In this document: positions 33,538 to 41,584 of the stretch, piece after piece
Layout of the letters: every line of letters begins with the position of its first letter
Position numbering within the stretch: position 1 is the first letter of the stretch
Assembly: GCF_003205515.1 (NCBI RefSeq)
Contig: NZ_KZ826493.1
Location: 1-54,696, forward strand
Length of the DNA: 54,696 nt
Source: Litorivita pollutaquae
GTDB taxonomy: Bacteria; Pseudomonadota; Alphaproteobacteria; Rhodobacterales; Rhodobacteraceae
Direction: 5' to 3'
Program-made: the position numbers and the translations under genes
The notes under the pieces: generated by a model
Database searches by the model: none
What the model saw: only the letters and a program-made list of their open reading frames with translations
What the model was told of the DNA's origin: nothing

Positions 33538-36345
33538 GTGACAGAAACACAATTGATCACGCTTGGATCGCCTTCTTTCATAGTGAGCTGCTTGCGCTCT
33601 GTACGAATGATGATCCTGTCTTGCTGTATTGGGATGGTACTGATGACAACGCAAACGACTGCCGGAACTGGAAATGACAACCCCACGCTTGCCTTTAACT
33701 TGAGCGGTATCGCGAGCTGGAACAGCGCGCAACCTTTCCTTGATTTGATGAAGACCATGTATCCTTGGGTCGCATCGAGCCAAGAACAGTGGGGCGCGGT
33801 TCGCAACGAGGAACTCTTGGAAAGCGGGCTTTTCGACGATGACGGTTGGCCGACGGAAATTCCTGACGGATTGTGGGTTCAGACGACCTTTGGTTGGACC
33901 AATACCAGCACAGCAGACGCGGCTCTTGCCGAGCAACGCAGCGGTGTTTACGTCCTCGATTATGAAGGAACGGGCACAATTACTCTGAGCGGGGATGCAA
34001 CGATCCTAAGCGAAGAAGATGGCAAAATCGTTTTTGAAAACACATCGGGCAATTCCTTCTCGCTCAAAATCATGGAAACCGACCTCTCGGGTTCGGGTGA
34101 TTACATCCGTGATATCTCGATCGTCCCACAAGAATCCTATGACCTTTACCAAGCCGGTGCGACCTTCAACCCCGATTGGATTGAATTGATCGGGGATGCG
34201 CGCCAAATCCGTTTTATGAACTGGATGCAGACCAACAATTCCGAGGTCACATCTTGGGATGATGCACCCGATGCCGCTGAGCGCGGTTTTACCAATATCG
34301 CTTCGGTTGAAGACATGGTGCAACTCGCCAACGAGGTCGGAGCCGATCCGTGGTTCAACATGCCGCATTTGGCAGACGACGATTACATCCGTCAATTCGC
34401 CACCTATGTGCGTGACAATCTTGATCCATCTTTGGAAATTCGCATTGAATATTCCAACGAAATCTGGAACTTGGCTTTTGATCAGTCGCGTTGGTTGAAA
34501 GACCAGAGCATTGAGGAATGGGGCTCTGATCTGCGCTTTGAATATTACACCAAGATGTCGGTGAATATGGTGCAAATCTGGAACGAGGTGTTCGGGGATG
34601 AAGCCGAAGACCGCCTTGTCCCCGTCTTGGGCACGCAAACTGCTAATGCTTGGGTAACAGAGCAGATGCTCACCGCCTCGACTTGGGCTGAAATGGAGCC
34701 TGATGCTTGGGTTAATCCGACAACATTGTTTGATGAGATCGCCATCACAAATTACTTTGGCGGTGCCACGGCGCGGGTCGCAGAAATGCGCAGCGAACTT
34801 CTCGATGTTCTTAATGATCGCTCGGTTGATGCGACCGATTGGTTGTTCAACAAACTGCTTGATCCAGAATATCAAGGCTCGATTCCCTTCACGGTTCAAA
34901 GTTGGCAGGCGCAAAAGGATTTGGCCGAGGCAACGGGCCTTGATCTTGTCGCCTATGAGGGCGGCCAACACGTACAGCACAGCTTTGCCGTTCAAGGCAT
35001 GAGCGATGCCGACTTGACACAGTTGACGGAATTCTTGGCTGGCTTTGTGCGCAGTGAAGAGATGGCCGAACTCTATCAGGTTTTATGGGACGCATGGACC
35101 GATATCGCCGATGGAGCCTTCATGCAGTTCACCGAAGCGTCAGTCGCAAACAAATGGGGATCTTGGGGCCTCTATGCCAGCTTGCTGGATGAGAACCCCC
35201 GCGCAGACCTTCTTGAAGAGTTGAACGAGGTGACCGAAGCTTGGTGGGATGGCGCCGAAGCGGGCGACCAGTATTTGCAAGGGATTGTGGTGCAAGGCAC
35301 CGATGCGAGCGAAGTGATTGTTGGCACGGCGCAGGAAGATTACCTCACCGGTGGCCGCGGCAATGATGTGTTTATTGCCGGAGCGGGCGATGACGGGATG
35401 AATGGCGGCGATGGTCATGATACTGTGCGTCTTTCGGGCACGATTGGCGAGTACGCGTTGAGCGAACATGGCGATGGGTACCTTCTCGAAGGAACCGACG
35501 GGACGGATTACCTGTTTGATATCGAAGCGCTTGAGTTTGAAGTCGGTGGAATTTGGGAATTGGCCGATGGTGTTTTCGGTTTCGCAGATCCCACGCTGGG
35601 CATCGAGGAAGGTTCGGTGAACACACCTCATACGACCGTTGCGGCCATGATGCCGATGCGGGCCAAACCCAGCGACCTTCAAGCACAAGACATGGTTGAT
35701 GCCTCGGAGATGGAACAAGGCATGCAGATTTCGCGCATCAATCCGTATTCCGCGCTTGGCCAATCGTTGGGGGATGCTGTTGGAGAAACCTATTTTTTCG
35801 CAGAGCGTGACGCGACGATTGACATCAACGGCGAGAGTATTGGCCTGTCCTATTGGTCGATCAACATGGACCTGACCGATAAAAACGGAGATAGAATCAC
35901 CGGAGATGCACAGCAGACTGCAGAGCTTTTGGGTGATCTCATCGAAGGGGCGCAAACGATTTTCGGCTCGGACCACGACGACGCCATCTACATCGCCGAT
36001 AGCGGCGCACAGGTCTATGGCGGAGAAGGGAACGACAAGCTGGTCGGGAGTGTCGGAGACGACATGATATCTGGTGACGACGGGGATGATTATATCGTCG
36101 GCGGTAGTGGCAATAATATGCTGATCGGTGGCCTTGGCCGCGATACATTTGTCGTCGGAAACGGACAGGATGAAATCCTCGACTTCACCGCAGAAGACCG
36201 GATCCGGTTCGGAGATTTCTTTGGCGGCGAAGAGAATGTTGCCGATTATGCGGTCGCCACAGATACAGGGCTCGAATTTAGAAACGGTGATGACAGCTTC
36301 ATGCTCGTGGGCTTGGGGACGGCCGATCTGGATTGGATTTTCTGA
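33538..36345 (+). CDS. Secreted RTX protein with glycoside-hydrolase-like (GH-A clan) domain
   Basis: 935-aa protein. Residues about 50-580 look like a TIM-barrel glycosidase: RIEYSNEIWN resembles the clan GH-A acid/base Asn-Glu, and LVAYEGGQH a strand-7 nucleophile Glu. Two calcium-binding RTX blocks follow: LTGGRGNDVFIAGAGDDGMN (about 603-622) and a longer one near 835-880 (GGEGNDKLVGSVGDDMISGD, GGSGNNMLIGGLGRDTF). The end, DSFMLVGLGTADLDWIF, fits a type I secretion signal. The start is GTG 33538, with AAGGA nine bases upstream. The first 40 residues contain a hydrophobic stretch (MMILSCCIGMVLM), odd for a type I client. It is probably exported by the plasmid T1SS and acts on the exopolysaccharide, as PlyA/ExsH do in rhizobia. 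Base composition looks AT-richer than its neighbours. Confidence 0.85.
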   Translation: MTETQLITLGSPSFIVSCLRSVRMMILSCCIGMVLMTTQTTAGTGNDNPTLAFNLSGIASWNSAQPFLDLMKTMYPWVASSQEQWGAVRNEELLESGLFDDDGWPTEIPDGLWVQTTFGWTNTSTADAALAEQRSGVYVLDYEGTGTITLSGDATILSEEDGKIVFENTSGNSFSLKIMETDLSGSGDYIRDISIVPQESYDLYQAGATFNPDWIELIGDARQIRFMNWMQTNNSEVTSWDDAPDAAERGFTNIASVEDMVQLANEVGADPWFNMPHLADDDYIRQFATYVRDNLDPSLEIRIEYSNEIWNLAFDQSRWLKDQSIEEWGSDLRFEYYTKMSVNMVQIWNEVFGDEAEDRLVPVLGTQTANAWVTEQMLTASTWAEMEPDAWVNPTTLFDEIAITNYFGGATARVAEMRSELLDVLNDRSVDATDWLFNKLLDPEYQGSIPFTVQSWQAQKDLAEATGLDLVAYEGGQHVQHSFAVQGMSDADLTQLTEFLAGFVRSEEMAELYQVLWDAWTDIADGAFMQFTEASVANKWGSWGLYASLLDENPRADLLEELNEVTEAWWDGAEAGDQYLQGIVVQGTDASEVIVGTAQEDYLTGGRGNDVFIAGAGDDGMNGGDGHDTVRLSGTIGEYALSEHGDGYLLEGTDGTDYLFDIEALEFEVGGIWELADGVFGFADPTLGIEEGSVNTPHTTVAAMMPMRAKPSDLQAQDMVDASEMEQGMQISRINPYSALGQSLGDAVGETYFFAERDATIDINGESIGLSYWSINMDLTDKNGDRITGDAQQTAELLGDLIEGAQTIFGSDHDDAIYIADSGAQVYGGEGNDKLVGSVGDDMISGDDGDDYIVGGSGNNMLIGGLGRDTFVVGNGQDEILDFTAEDRIRFGDFFGGEENVADYAVATDTGLEFRNGDDSFMLVGLGTADLDWIF

Positions 36346-37954
36346 TCCGCCGCGACGGATCGCTGCGTGGGCCGGCCCTACTCATGCCCATATCATTTGG
36401 CTCTATGCCTTGGTGCGCTTGTCTATTCTCTATATCTTGACGAAGCGCACCATAGCGCCCCCATAGGGCGCCAGTGATCAACCATAAAGGCGGCACCAGA
36501 GAAGAGTTTGGGAGTAAGTCGATCAGCCCTGCGGTCAGAACAAGCACAAGACCAATATCATAGCTGCTAGGATTCAGTTGTGTGCGACGCAGCATTAAGC
36601 GGATCGGGATCAGGCATAGCAAACCGAACACGCATAAGTAGCCGATCCAACCATGGTTGCCGAAGAAAATAATCCAAGTGCCGTCGGTGACAGAGAGATC
36701 TTTTCCGGTCTCGGCGTCATAGACCCGTGCTCGTCCCCATGCCCCCCAACCTGCTATTGGCTTTTGCGCCGCGCGGTCCAGCAACACGTTCTCCTGCTCA
36801 AATCGGAAATTCAAAGACTGGGCGCGCTCGGGGCTCACTTTTGCCGCCCACTCCACCAAAGTGGTGGTTGGCACAACGTCGATCGCCCGCGCCATGGGAT
36901 AAAACAACACCACGGCGCTGATGGTTGCAGCGAAGAGCAACTTCATTCTTTGCGGCATCAAAAACACCGCACCGAGCATCAAAATGGTGATACCTGTCGC
37001 GCCAAGGTTCTTTGACACCAAAAGGGTTAATAACAAGAACCCCGTCGCCAGCCCCCAGAGCATCCGCGCCCGCGATGTTTCCTCCAGCCGCATCAGCGAG
37101 GCTGCGGCCAGAACCGCAAAGCTCAGGTAAATTCCAATACGCAACCCATGGGCCAAAAAAACGATGGGGCGAAAACCACCCGCGCGCATATGCTGCGCGA
37201 ATGAATGCGGGAAAAACCCATAAATCCATGTGTTGAGTTGCGGGGCCATCCGGACTTCGAAGAGCACAAGGCAGGCATAGGCAACGCCGGTCAACGCGAG
37301 CATCCGCAAAAGCGTTCGGCTCGCCTCCGGGCGGCGTAAGTACCGCCAACCAATCCAAAACGGCAATAGCATGATGACAAAATTCAACATCATTGCAGGC
37401 ATGTCATAGGGCCGGATCGCAGGCAGCCGCAAAGGCCCGTACGTCAATCCGCTACGGTTGGTTAGAAAGGTAATGATGGTACTGAACAGTAATATCCCAA
37501 TGATCAGATAGACGAGTTTGCCGTTGGGGGCTTTTGTCACCGGCATCGAGCTTGGGGGTGTAACTGAGCGCGCGCTGGGGGTGGCCTTGCGATGCGTGGT
37601 TTGTGCACTGCGTTGTTGGGGAGCCGCACGTGAGGGCGCGGCACGGCGGCCCAAAGGGGTTCTGTCTTCTTTTGTTTCAGCCCCGACGCTCACAACCGGC
37701 GCGCCGCGCCGTATGGCCAACCGGCGTTCGGTTTTCATCTTGAGCGCGGCAAAAATCAGCGCACAGATCGCGGGCATGCTTTTTTTGTCGATCGTGGGCA
37801 GAACGGGCAGGTTCACGCCGGTTTTTTCGGGTAAAAATAGATAGCCGATCAGGACCGTGAGAACCGCCGCCTGCATCAAAGTGAAACGGCGGAACAGAAA
37901 GGCCGCGACCAACGGGAACCCGAAGAGGGCAATATATGCAATGGCATTAGGCAT
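36299..37954 (-). CDS. Wzy-like polysaccharide polymerase / O-antigen ligase family protein
   Basis: 551-aa integral membrane protein with about ten hydrophobic helices. Between the second and third helices lies a long cytoplasmic-looking basic, Ser/Pro/Thr-rich insert (residues about 75-140). A large periplasmic loop near the C-terminal half contains RFEQENVLLDRAAQKPIAGW followed by GAWGRARVYD, matching the RxxxW..G loop of Wzy_C/O-antigen ligase proteins. It would polymerise flipped repeat units at the periplasmic face. The last ~40 residues are basic and Ser/Pro-rich. Its 3' end overlaps the convergent RTX gene by 47 bases. Confidence 0.82.
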   Translation of the reverse strand: MPNAIAYIALFGFPLVAAFLFRRFTLMQAAVLTVLIGYLFLPEKTGVNLPVLPTIDKKSMPAICALIFAALKMKTERRLAIRRGAPVVSVGAETKEDRTPLGRRAAPSRAAPQQRSAQTTHRKATPSARSVTPPSSMPVTKAPNGKLVYLIIGILLFSTIITFLTNRSGLTYGPLRLPAIRPYDMPAMMLNFVIMLLPFWIGWRYLRRPEASRTLLRMLALTGVAYACLVLFEVRMAPQLNTWIYGFFPHSFAQHMRAGGFRPIVFLAHGLRIGIYLSFAVLAAASLMRLEETSRARMLWGLATGFLLLTLLVSKNLGATGITILMLGAVFLMPQRMKLLFAATISAVVLFYPMARAIDVVPTTTLVEWAAKVSPERAQSLNFRFEQENVLLDRAAQKPIAGWGAWGRARVYDAETGKDLSVTDGTWIIFFGNHGWIGYLCVFGLLCLIPIRLMLRRTQLNPSSYDIGLVLVLTAGLIDLLPNSSLVPPLWLITGALWGRYGALRQDIENRQAHQGIEPNDMGMSRAGPRSDPSRRIRKSNPDRPSPSPRA

Positions 37955-38118
37955 CAGGGGCTTATGAGTGACACTATTGGGTTTTATTAAAAGATACGCG
38001 TACCCCTCTCATAGCATTCCCAAACCGGATATGCGAAACTAAAGCCACATTTTCCGCCAAAGATATGCGTATTGCCCGCGCCGCCTGCTGTGACAGAATA
38101 GATAGATCAAAGCTGACC

Positions 38119-39117
38119 ATGACCGAGGTTGAATCCCCCCCCGCCGCGCCGCTGGATCTGGTGGTGTCGATCATCAATTTCCGCACCGCCCAAATGACCA
38201 TCGATTGCGTGCAATCGGTGCTGGATGATATCGGCGATCTACGCGCCCATGTGGTGATTGTCGAAAACGGATCGGGCGATGGCTCTGATGTGGTTTTGAC
38301 CGATTGGCTGACCGCCGCGCGCGCCGAAAATCCCGACATCCCCGTCAGCCTGGTTGTCTCGGCCGAGAACACCGGATTTTCCGGCGGGCATAATCAAGGC
38401 ATACGCGCGATGAAAGCGCGGTTCTATTTCGTGCTCAATTCCGACGCTGTGGTACACAAGGGGTGCCTTGCTGCGCTTTTGGCCGATGCCGAGGCCCATC
38501 CCGAAACGGGTCTGTTTGCCGCCCGTCTCGAATATGACGATGGCACGCGGCAGATCAGTTGTTTTCGCTTCCCCACCCCCGGCTCTGAAATGATCCGCGG
38601 GGCGCAAAGCGGGCCGGTGACACGGCTACTCAAACGCTATGATATTCCGCTCGATATGCCCCCTGCGCAGGAACAAATCGAATGGGCCAGCTTTGCCGCG
38701 ATCATGCTGCGCGGCGAGATGATCGACGCGATCGGCTTGATGGACGAAGGCTATTTTCTCTATTTTGAGGACACCGAATATTGTCTGCGCGCGCGCCGCG
38801 CCGGATGGGGCACCCGTTACGTTGAAGGCGCCCGTGCGATCCATTTTCGCGGTGGCAGCGCCCCTGTTAAATCCTTGGCCAAAGCGCGCAAACGCCTGCC
38901 CGCTTATTACTATGCCTCGCGCACGCGGTTGATGTATCAATCCCATGGGCGCATTGGTCTCTTGGCTGCCAACCTCGCATGGTATCTGGGCACGGGGCTG
39001 ACCTATGCGCGGCTCTTGCTGACCCGCAAGGTCAACACGTTGCCCGTTGAACGCGAAATGCGCGATATCTGGACCAACTTCATGCGCCCCCTTGGCGACA
39101 GGCGGGCCCCGAAATGA
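38119..39117 (+). CDS. Glycosyltransferase family 2 (rhamnosyltransferase-like)
   Basis: 332-aa GT-A transferase of the RfbF/WbbL type: LVVSIINFRTAQMTIDCVQS, VVIVENGSGDGSD, LVVSAENTGFSGGHNQGIRA (the N-x-G-F-x-x-G-x-N motif), YFVLNSDAVVHKG (DxD-like) and LYFEDTEYCLRARRAGW (ED.D.). These features are frequent in rhamnosyltransferases, consistent with the plasmid's dTDP-rhamnose operon, but donor identity is an inference. ATG 38119 is chosen; an ATG at 38065 in frame is possible. Stop overlaps the next start (ATGA). Confidence 0.9.
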   Translation: MTEVESPPAAPLDLVVSIINFRTAQMTIDCVQSVLDDIGDLRAHVVIVENGSGDGSDVVLTDWLTAARAENPDIPVSLVVSAENTGFSGGHNQGIRAMKARFYFVLNSDAVVHKGCLAALLADAEAHPETGLFAARLEYDDGTRQISCFRFPTPGSEMIRGAQSGPVTRLLKRYDIPLDMPPAQEQIEWASFAAIMLRGEMIDAIGLMDEGYFLYFEDTEYCLRARRAGWGTRYVEGARAIHFRGGSAPVKSLAKARKRLPAYYYASRTRLMYQSHGRIGLLAANLAWYLGTGLTYARLLLTRKVNTLPVEREMRDIWTNFMRPLGDRRAPK

Positions 39118-39962
39118 GCAAAGCCAACCCTGATTTCATCCTGATCGGTGCGATGAAATGCGGCACGACGACTTTGGCGGCGCAGCTTGGCGCACAAAGC
39201 GGCATCTTCATCACCACACCAAAAGAGCCGAATTTCTTTTCCGATGATGCCGTTTATGCGCGCGGTGCGGATTGGTATGGTGCGCTTTATAAGGACGCGC
39301 GCGCCGGTGATTTGACCGGCGAAGCCAGCACGCATTACACCAAATTGCCCACCCACCCAGAGACGATTGCGCGTTTGCAATCTGCGGGGATTGCGCCGCG
39401 ATTGATCTATATGATCCGCGACCCTTTGGACCGGCTGATCTCTCACTACATCCACGAATGGACGCAAGGCGTGATCGCTTGCCCGCTGGAGGAGGCACTC
39501 GAAAAGCACCCGGAGCTATGCGCTTATAGCCGTTATGGCGAACAGATCGCACCGTGGTGCGATGCCTTTGGTGCACAGAATATCCTTGTGATGACAATGG
39601 AAGAAATGAAGCGCGATCCGCAAAGCGTTTTGGACAAAGCCGCCGCGCATTTGGGGCAGGCGGGGCTGACATGGCGCGATGATTTGCAGCAGATGAATGT
39701 CTCGGCGGAACGCATCCGCCGCTTGCCGCTGCACGGGGTGATTTTCGACAATCCGGTGGCCACATGGCTGCGCCGCGCGCTGGTCCCGCAATCGGTGCGC
39801 GACCGTCTCAAAGCAGGACGGCAAATGCAGGAACGCCCAAAGTTGAACCCCGAGGACCGCGCCCGCCTGACCGCCAGTTTTCGCGCCGATCAATCCCGCC
39901 TCAAGGCGCTGTTCCCGGACAATGACAGCCTTGATATGGCCTATGAAAAATGCGCGCCCTAA
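39114..39962 (+). CDS. Sulfotransferase family protein (full-length paralogue)
   Basis: 282-aa sulfotransferase of the NDST/heparan-type 'sulfotransfer' family: FILIGAMKCGTTTLAAQLGA (PAPS loop), TTPKEPNFFSDD, GEASTHYTKLP, RLIYMIRDPLDRLISHYIHE (3'-phosphate site) and a basic C-terminal half. Start overlaps the GT2 stop. It is clearly paralogous to the shorter gene immediately downstream (39990-40607), which lacks its middle. Confidence 0.9.
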   Translation: MSKANPDFILIGAMKCGTTTLAAQLGAQSGIFITTPKEPNFFSDDAVYARGADWYGALYKDARAGDLTGEASTHYTKLPTHPETIARLQSAGIAPRLIYMIRDPLDRLISHYIHEWTQGVIACPLEEALEKHPELCAYSRYGEQIAPWCDAFGAQNILVMTMEEMKRDPQSVLDKAAAHLGQAGLTWRDDLQQMNVSAERIRRLPLHGVIFDNPVATWLRRALVPQSVRDRLKAGRQMQERPKLNPEDRARLTASFRADQSRLKALFPDNDSLDMAYEKCAP

Positions 39963-39989
39963 GCGCACCGGACGGAGCCGATACCCGAT

Positions 39990-40607
39990 ATGAGCACTGC
40001 CCCTGTTTGCGATTTCTTTATCATCGGTGCGGCTAAGGCTGGCACCACCAGCTTGCATGCGCGGTTGCAGGCGCATCCGGACCTGTTCCTGACCGAGCCA
40101 AAAGAGCCGGAGTTTTTCGCCCGCGATGATCGTTATGAGGCGGGTATCGACAGTTATGCCGCCCTATTTACCGACGCAAAACCGGGCCAATTGCGCGGCG
40201 ACGCTTCGACGCTCTACAGCCTTGCGCCGCTGTTTCCCAAAACGGCCGAGCGTATCAAGACCCACTGCCCCGAGGCCAAATTCATCTACATGCTGCGCGA
40301 GCCGGTGAACCGCGCGGTCGATCACAACCGCACCGTTGCGCAGTCTCAACAAATACGCGGCCTGATGCGCCGCCTTGGGCCGGTGGCCGCGCTGCGCCAT
40401 CTGGTGCCGAACGGGTTGCGGCAAAAGCTGCGGGCGCGGGCCTTGGCGCGGATGCCGCAAGGCACCGCCAAAACCCATGTGCCGCAGCCGATGCGCCCCC
40501 AGACAGCCGCGAAATTGGCGGAAGAATTCTACGCCGATTTTGACCGGCTCGAAACCTTGACCGGGTTGGATCTCAAAACCGCATGGGGCAGAGGCGCCAA
40601 TGGATAA
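39990..40607 (+). CDS. Sulfotransferase family protein, internally shortened
   Basis: 205-aa paralogue of the preceding gene. Shared in the same order: FFIIGAAKAGTTSLHARLQA, TEPKEPEFFARDD, GDASTLYSLAP, FIYMLREPVNRAV. Then the ~75 residues that in the neighbour run from the SHYIHEW helix through the catalytic-domain middle are absent, and the sequence resumes in the basic C-terminal part (GLRQKLRARALARMP). The frame is open, so this looks like an in-frame internal deletion. Whether it still has activity is doubtful, because the region following the 3'-phosphate Arg is lost. Its 3' end overlaps the GT2 start by 8 bases. Confidence 0.75.
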   Translation: MSTAPVCDFFIIGAAKAGTTSLHARLQAHPDLFLTEPKEPEFFARDDRYEAGIDSYAALFTDAKPGQLRGDASTLYSLAPLFPKTAERIKTHCPEAKFIYMLREPVNRAVDHNRTVAQSQQIRGLMRRLGPVAALRHLVPNGLRQKLRARALARMPQGTAKTHVPQPMRPQTAAKLAEEFYADFDRLETLTGLDLKTAWGRGANG

Positions 40608-41577
40608 TACCGTATACATCGCCGCCATTGCCATTGGCCGTAACGAGGGCAAACGCTTGCGTACCTGCCTTGTTTCCTTGGGACAAGCGGCGCGGGTGAT
40701 CTATGTGGACAGCGGATCAACCGATGGATCGCCCGCCTTGGCGCGTGAGCTTGGCGCCGAAGTTGTGGATCTCGACATGAGCCAGCCGTTCACCGCAGCC
40801 CGTGCCCGCAACACCGGATTGGAGGCCCTGCGCGCCGCCGGCACACGGCCCGAGTTTGTGATTTTCATTGACGGAGATTGTGAATTGCAGCCGGGGTTTG
40901 TCGCAGAGGCCTTGGCCAAGATGCAAGCCGAACCGCGCGCGGCCGTGGTCTGCGGGCGCCGCCGCGAACGCCATCCCGATGCCTCGGTCTATAACGCGCA
41001 ATGCGACCGCGAATGGGACACGCCCGTGGGCGAGGCCCTTGCTTGCGGCGGTGATGCCTTGATGCGGATGGCCGCGCTCGATGAGGTCGGCGGATATGAT
41101 CCCGGCCTGATCGCAGGCGAAGAGCCGGAGATGTGCGTGCGGCTGCGCGGGCGCGGTTGGAGCATTTGGCGCATTGATGCCGAGATGACGTTGCATGATG
41201 CGGCCATGACCACCTTCGGGCAATTTTGGAAACGCACGCGGCGGGCAGGCCATGCCTTTGCCGAGGGAGCCTATATGCACGGGGCCGCGCCTGAATATCA
41301 TTTCGTGGCTGAAACCAAACGCGCGGCGGCATGGGGGTTGGCCTTGCCGGTGGTGATTGTCTTGCTGCTTTTGACGGCGCCGGCGTTGGGGATCTTGGCC
41401 CTGTTGCTTTATCCTGTGCAGATCGCCCGTTTGGCGCGCCGTGCGGGCGGGGATCGCGCCGCATGGCAGAACGCCGCGCTGCTGACGGTGGGCAAACTGG
41501 CCGAGGGCCAAGGCGTCGCCGAGTTCCACCTGCGCCGTCTTTTGGGCCGCCGCGCGGGCCTGATCGAATATAAGTGA
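40600..41577 (+). CDS. Glycosyltransferase family 2 with C-terminal membrane segment
   Basis: 325-aa transferase. N-terminal GT-A domain: AAIAIGRNEGKRLRTCLVSL, IYVDSGSTDGS, FTAARARNTGLEAL, FVIFIDGDCELQPGF (DxD motif), GYDPGLIAGEEPEMCVRLR (ED-type base). From about residue 245 there is a strong hydrophobic stretch (AAAWGLALPVVIVLLLLTAP...LGILALLLYPVQIA) giving two membrane segments. Works at the inner-membrane inner face on the lipid-linked repeat. Confidence 0.9.
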   Translation: MDNTVYIAAIAIGRNEGKRLRTCLVSLGQAARVIYVDSGSTDGSPALARELGAEVVDLDMSQPFTAARARNTGLEALRAAGTRPEFVIFIDGDCELQPGFVAEALAKMQAEPRAAVVCGRRRERHPDASVYNAQCDREWDTPVGEALACGGDALMRMAALDEVGGYDPGLIAGEEPEMCVRLRGRGWSIWRIDAEMTLHDAAMTTFGQFWKRTRRAGHAFAEGAYMHGAAPEYHFVAETKRAAAWGLALPVVIVLLLLTAPALGILALLLYPVQIARLARRAGGDRAAWQNAALLTVGKLAEGQGVAEFHLRRLLGRRAGLIEYK

Positions 41578-41584
41578 GACCGTC

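Noticed and set aside
34006-34995. 329-codon minus-strand frame opposite the RTX protein gene
   Set aside because: Shadow of the RTX coding frame; no motif and no plausible start context.
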